Shown here piece after piece: positions 59,658-64,000 of a stretch of 64,000 nucleotides of DNA (position 1 is its first letter; the number at the start of each line of letters is the position of its first letter). Source of the stretch: Heterodera schachtii (lineage: Eukaryota; Nematoda; Chromadorea; Rhabditida; Heteroderidae); assembly GCA_023374025.1 (NCBI GenBank), contig SIJG01000184.1:109839-173838 (forward strand), in the 5' to 3' direction. Position numbers and translations under genes: made by a program. The notes under the pieces were generated by a model, which was not told where the DNA came from, searched no databases, and saw only the letters and a list, made by a program, of their open reading frames with translations.

Positions 59658-60145
59658 CATTTTCAAGAAAAATTGCTAATTGCGAGGGAAGTTTACGTTT
59701 CAAAATTTTGATAATTTTTCCTATGAATTTCCATTAATTTATAGTGTTATTTCATTTTTGCTTTTCACAATTTTTATTTTCCGCGGCGCGCTTTTTTCAG
59801 AAAACTTTTGGGACAGGGGAGGGACCCCGGTGTTGTCGAAAAATTTAAAGGTTTAAGTGCAATTTTTCAACAGACTCTGTCCAAAAAATTGCCAATTTTT
59901 GGGTCCACTTTTAAATTTTATGAGGATTTTGGTCATTTTTTTAACTGGTTTTCACCAAAAAAAAAAAAAAAAAAAAAACTAATTTTTCGAAAAAATTAGC
60001 AAAATTTTTTAGGACATTTGCGTTAGAAAAACCTTAGAGAAGGAACAAGACGGAAAATTTATAATTATTAGCACAAAAAATTTTTCCTTCGCTTTTTACA
60101 GAATTTCATCAAAAAATTAATAAGAAAAAAAGAGATTTATTTTAA
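59658..60145. other. AT-rich spacer with homopolymer runs
   Basis: It contains A18-20 and other homopolymers and a short GC-rich patch (CCGCGGCGCGC near 59781, GGGACAGGGGAGGGACCCCGG near 59810). No gene, terminal repeat or array copy was recognised. Confidence 0.5.
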
Positions 60146-61184
60146 AAACAAGCAGGTAATTACCGAACCGGTACCAAAACAAGCAGGTAATTACCGAACC
60201 GGAACAAAACGGTACCAGTACCAAAACAAGCCGGTAATTACCGAACTGTAACAAAACGGTACCGGTACCAAAACAAGCAGGTAATTACCGAACCGGGACA
60301 AAATGGTACCGGTACCAAAACAAGCCGGTAATTACCGAACTGTAACAAAACGGTACCGGTACCAAAACAAGCAGGTAATTACCGAACCGGAACAAAATGG
60401 TACCGGTACCAAAACAAGCCGGTAATTACCGAACTGTAACAAAACGGTACCGGTACCAAAACAAGCCGGTAATTACCGAACTGTAACAAAACGGTACCGG
60501 TACCAAAACAAGCCGGTAATTACCGAACCGGAACAAAATGGTACCGGTACCAAAACAAGCCGGTAATTACCGAACCGGAACAAAACGGTACCGGTACCAA
60601 AACGCCGGTAATTACCGAACTGTAACAAAACGGTACCGGTACCAAAACAAGCCGGTAATTACCGAACCGGAACAAAACGGTACCGGTACCAAAACAAGCC
60701 GGTAATTACCGAACTGTAACAAAACGGTACCGGTACCAAAACAAGCAGGTAATTACCGAACCGGGACAAAATGGTACCGGTACCAAAACAAGCCGGTAAT
60801 TACCGAACTGTAACAAAACGGTACCGGTACCAAAACAAGCAGGTAATTACCGAACCGGAACAAAATGGTACCGGTACCAAAACAAGCCGGTAATTACCGA
60901 ACTGTAACAAAACGGTACCGGTACCAAAACAAGCCGGTAATTACCGAACTGTAACAAAACGGTACCGGTACCAAAACAAGCCGCTAATTACCGAACTGTA
61001 ACAAAACGGTACCGGTACCAAAACAAGCCGGTAATTACCGAACTGTAACAAAACGGTACCGGTACCAAAACAAGCCGGTAATTACCGAACTGTAACAAAA
61101 CGGTACCGGTACCAAAACAAGCCGGTAATTACCGAACTGTAACAAAACGGTACCGGTACCAAAACAAGCCGGTAATTACCGAAC
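60146..61184. repeat. 47-bp satellite built from two palindromes
   Basis: There are 23 occurrences of GGTAATTACC (one as GCTAATTACC), with a period of exactly 47 bp in most units. Each full unit holds two perfect palindromes, GGTAATTACC and GGTACCGGTACC, joined by GAACTGTAACAAAAC or GAACCGG(A/G)ACAAAA(C/T). Monomer types recur in the same order at 60280-60500 and 60748-60970 (offset 468 bp), a higher-order pattern. The first and last units are partial. It ends directly beside segment B copy 3. Confidence 0.95.
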
Positions 61185-61194
61185 CCACGGATTC

Positions 61195-61450
61195 CAAAAT
61201 GTTTTTTATCAACAAGCCAAAAATGGCATCAACAAAGCAATGAATGACAACATCTGATGAAATCAAATACAGAAAGCCGTTCTGTTGGTTTTCTTTCGAT
61301 TCATCTTCATCTCATTTAGTCAAGTCTAGGGTATCAGTTTGACGTAATTTAGTTGCTGTAGTTTCAAATTTCGCCTGAAAAGGTTGAATTAGAAAAATTT
61401 ATAGCGTAAATTCTTTAGGTATTAAATTTTGTATAATTCCAGAAAAATTT
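61195..61450 (+). pseudogene. Segment B copy 3: frame broken
   Basis: CAACAAGCCAAAAATGGCAT and the following 200 bases align with 51598-51838. The QQAKNGINKAM frame runs into a shift (extra bases after AATGAATGACA) and then KYRKPFC-like text in another frame. The alignment continues into ATTAAATTTTGTATAATTCC, the empty site for the GGTAGGTCA MITE. Confidence 0.5.
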
Positions 61451-62064
61451 CCCAATATCAAAAATGAAAGTTCATTTATTGATTTTATAAGTTTATTAAG
61501 CAGAAATGTCCTTATACAAATATAACAGGACTCCCATTCGTCCTTGGATGCCAAGGACGTGCTTGGATTTGGGCTTAGGGTCTTGGAAAATTGGAGGCAT
61601 CCTTGGTTCTATGGATGTCCTTGGAAATGGTCATTAGAAAAAATATTCAAAATTTTACAATTTTTTGAAATTTTATACAAATATTTTGGTTAAATTATGC
61701 CATTATGTCAATAAATTTTTAAATAATATGTACCGTTTTTCTAATAATTGTGGCGTATTTACATATTATTTCTTTTGCATCGCGAACAAAAAATTATTGG
61801 AAAAAATTAGAGTGCCACGGGACCGGGACCGGGACCGGGACCGGGCCGGGAATTCCCGGTCATCCGAGGTCCCGGTCCCGGTTCCCGGTCCCGGATTTTG
61901 AAAAGCTCAGGTCCCGGTCCCGGTCCCGGTAGGGCAACCGGGAACCGGGAAAAACAAGCACTGGTAAGAATGGGGGTCTGAGTGGAAAATTAGTGATGAA
62001 AATTGGAGTCAAAGGAAAAAATATTAAAAAAATGATTAAAAATATTCTTTAAGAGTGCCGTAAC

Positions 62065-62142
62065 CAATTGTGCAAATGGCCTAGTGGCTAGTCCCCTTGA
62101 CTTTTGTCTTCTTCTTTTCCCTGGTTCAATCCCTCTACGGGA
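62065..62142 (+). other. tRNA-like relic inside the GGGACC element
   Basis: TGGCCTAGTGGCTAG is a good A box and GGTTCAATCCC a good B box, about 53 bases apart start to start, as in a tRNA. Acceptor and T-stem pairing are poor, so it is a degraded tRNA or SINE promoter rather than a working tRNA. Its layout resembles the relic at 39889-39960. Confidence 0.45.
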
Positions 62143-62345
62143 ATTAAAATATTTTGAATTTTCTTTTTGTATACTCATGGTTTTTCTATCGACAAAATAT
62201 GATTTCTCATATATTTTTTTTATTTATATATATTTTGTTATTTTTTTAAATGAAAATACGTTAAATTGAGCCTAATAAATCCAAAAAACTTGCCTTTTTG
62301 TTGATAATCTGTTAACAAATTGCACTCAAATTTTCAAAATTTTCC

Positions 62346-62371
62346 CCGGCGGCGCCTATCGGCACCGCCGG
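62346..62371. other. GC-rich perfect hairpin
   Basis: CCGGCGGCGCC and GGCACCGCCGG pair over 11 positions with one G:T-type mismatch, around a TATC loop. It is an isolated GC-rich feature inside the GGGACC element. A terminator or cruciform role is possible but unproven. Confidence 0.6.
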
Positions 62372-62991
62372 TCTCCCCTTTCTCCACAAAACTTTTTTGG
62401 AAAAAGCACACCAAAAAAATGATTAGAAAAGTAATATAAATTTCTAATATATTCGATCATTTAGTCCAAAAATGATTATTTAAAAAAAATAATTTAAATA
62501 AATTTATTTTGAAAATTTTCATTAATTTAATTATGCTTTAACTTTTGGATTTTATTAAATAAAAAACAAAATAAAAATTTAATTTTGTATTATTTTAATT
62601 GAAATAAATTAAAATTTGAATTTTTTTAAAATTTTTTGAATTTTTTTGAATTTTTAAAAAGTCCCGGTTGGTCCCGGTTCCCGGTCCCGGTCCCGAAAAA
62701 AAATCGAGGTCCCGGTCCCGGTCCCGGCTTCTCAGGTCCCGGCAAGTCCCGGTCCCGGTTTTGGCAAAAATTCCCGGTCCCGTGGCACTCTAGAAAAAAT
62801 TCATCGGCGAAAAACAAAAACCATTGAATAAAATTTAAATAATTTTTCGTTGCATGTAATAAAATTTTTTTTATACGTCCTTGGATTTCACGAGTTTTTC
62901 CCGCTATGTCCTTGGGAATCAGTAAATAAATACCCGTCCTTGGGAAGAGAGTTTTTTCAATGGGAGCCCTGACACACTTACGTCGATAAGA

Positions 62992-63237
62992 AGCGGTGGC
63001 TCTAGTGCACTTTATGTGTCCAATCAATTGACTTTATAAAATAACTTTGTTTCTGTTTGAACAATCCCTATCTTTTTGGCAGCATTTGAAAGCAGAAAGT
63101 CTAAGAAAGTTAAAATATATAATATCTCAACGTTCAGACAATTACGAAAAAAGATCTGATTAATTAAGTAATTTCTGATTATTTTGGTTTGTAACTTTTT
63201 TGAAATGTTAAATTCTCTTGTCTTCTCGTATTATTAG
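62992..63237. repeat. Duplicated host segment, copy 2
   Basis: Counterpart of 56697-56941, ending in the ATTATTAG that starts the hAT-like element's 8-bp target duplication. Confidence 0.85.
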
Positions 63238-63899
63238 CAGGGAACGGATTTTTAGGTGCTAAAATCGCGAAATAGATACCTAAATAGTTGCTAAAAAACT
63301 GCCAAAATAGTTGCTAAAACTCAAAAAAGGCCAAAATAGTTGCTAAAACTCAAAAAAGGCCAAAATAGTTGCTAAAAAAGTTGGAAAAATTTGGTCAATA
63401 AATGTATGAATTTTCCAAAAATTGACTCATTCTTTATCCATTTCGGTTGAATAATTGTAATTTAAACATATTTTAAGATTTTCAAGCGTAAAATTTTTTA
63501 TTGTCCGCCAAATCATGGCCAGGATTTTTGCTTTTTGAAAAGCCGATTCTTAGGGGGTGTATTTTTGAATTTTTTTTGAAAAGTCAATTATTGGGGGTGT
63601 GTTTTTGAATTTTTTTTTTTTTTGAAATGTCGATTCTTAGGGGTGAATTTTTGTTTTTTATTGCTTTATGCATAATAATTTTTTTGTTGAAAAGCAGAAA
63701 TATTTGAAAAATAGTTTTTTTTTAATTTCACAAGCCAAAATAGTTGTTAAAAAATTTCATAAGCGAAAATAGTTGAAAATAGTTTCTAAAAAGTCGCTCT
63801 AAATCGAAAATTGATCGAAGAAAATGTGTTTTTTGCGCTTATCTCAGTATATGCTATCCGCAAAAAAAAATAGGTGAAAACCTAAAAATCCGTTCCCTG
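63238..63899. mobile_element. hAT-like non-autonomous element, second copy
   Basis: The same termini and interior as 56942-57553, with extra unit repeats of the TTGCTAAAA...GGCCAAAATAG word. It is flanked by ATTATTAG (63230-63237) and ATTATTAC (63900-63907), a 7-of-8 match to the 8-bp duplication expected for hAT. This is the more complete copy. Confidence 0.88.
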
Positions 63900-63963
63900 A
63901 TTATTACATTAATTAGACTTTGTGCTTTCGAATGATACCAAAAAGATAGGTTTAGCTTAGAGT

Positions 63964-64000
63964 AGAGCGGGACCGGGAATTTTGGGCTTAAACCGGGACC
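63964..64000. mobile_element. Left end of another GGGACC element, runs off the window
   Basis: TA|GAGCGGGACCGGGA opens here, like the left end of 61808-62793, and the window ends inside its GGGACC zone. It begins beside the inverted remnant (63915-63952) of the 56.7-kb host segment. Confidence 0.65.

Larger units (their letters stand above)
61808..62793. mobile_element. GGGACC-rich element with TA target site
   Basis: The ends are GAGTGCCACGGGACCGGGA and its inverse, flanked by TA on both sides (61808-61809 and 62791-62792). The TA duplication and perfect 19-bp termini suggest a Tc1/mariner-type non-autonomous element. Both subterminal zones are tandem GGTCCC arrays that could pair with each other. 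Inside are a tRNA-like stretch and a GC-rich hairpin. The simple-repeat frames (GTGTGTGP-like) are not genes. Confidence 0.85.
61526..62971. mobile_element. Outer element with CAGG(A/G)CTCCCATT ends, interrupted by another
   Basis: CAGGACTCCCATT (61526-61538) is inverted at 62959-62971 (AATGGGAGCCCTG). Next to both ends are repeated CGTCCTTGG/CCAAGGACG words. The GAGTGCC element at 61808-62793 lies inside, so this element is older. No target duplication matches at the edges. The CAGGG-like end suggests hAT affinity. Confidence 0.6.

Noticed and set aside
60146..61184. 47-bp repeat array as a CRISPR array
   Set aside because: The entire unit repeats with no unique spacers; it is a tandem satellite.
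62626..63027. Minus-strand 133-residue frame with GPGPGP and GTGTGN repeats
   Set aside because: The repetitive part is translated GGTCCC array at the end of a transposable element.

Overview
This window is eukaryotic nuclear DNA, very AT-rich, and almost free of intact genes. The best guess is a nematode, possibly a plant-parasitic (root-knot type) one, but this is inference. It rests on the extreme AT content, a TTTTTCAG-type splice acceptor directly before a start codon (around 49474-49481), Ty3/gypsy elements of a kind common in nematodes, and a short predicted secreted-protein family. No ribosomal RNA, convincing tRNA, CRISPR array or bacterial-type operon is present.

Layout. (1) 1-8106 is AT-rich DNA with no supportable gene. 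(2) 8107-13047 is an almost complete Ty3/gypsy LTR retrotransposon on the minus strand. It has nearly identical LTRs, a 5-bp target-site duplication, a primer-binding site, a polypurine tract, and gag, protease, reverse transcriptase, RNase H and integrase, split by about four frame breaks and one in-frame TGA. Its leader holds eight look-alike bulged hairpins. (3) 13053-23179 is AT-rich and holds a long-TIR foldback element (17154-17599) and a satellite with a 178-bp higher-order period (20342-20940). (4) 23180-24313 is the 5' end of a second LTR retroelement: LTR, primer-binding site and a gag with two internal stops. (5) 24314-47594 is gene-poor DNA with a duplicated segment (30271-31549), a purine-only array (40200-41250) and a tRNA-like relic (39889-39960). 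(6) 47595-64000 is very different: a decayed tandem array of a multi-kilobase block containing four conserved segments (called A, B, C and D here), riddled with short DNA transposons.

The last 16 kb is the most informative region. Segment A, on the minus strand, is a small secreted-protein gene family with three broken copies (49.1-49.5, 52.6-53.6 and 56.3-56.6 kb). Segment B, on the plus strand, has three copies (51.4, 55.7 and 61.2 kb). Segment C has two copies (53.7-54.75 and 57.6-58.2 kb). Segment D has two (50.8 and 59.5 kb). Because the copies can be aligned with each other, several inserted elements can be delimited against their own empty sites in this window: 51840-52206, 53143-53619 and 53824-54196. 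A fourth, 52783-52980, is delimited by a perfect 8-bp duplication. Related hAT-like elements with CAGGG termini, a Merlin-like element with a zinc-ribbon ORF, a GGGACC-rich TA-flanked family and a 47-bp palindromic satellite (60146-61184) complete the region.

Many frame breaks lie in or beside homopolymer runs, and the two LTRs of the gypsy element differ only by two single-base run-length changes. Some apparent pseudogenes may therefore reflect assembly indels rather than biology. No candidate for a coherent new molecular system was found. The most interesting signals are the hairpin array, the secreted-protein cluster and the satellite.
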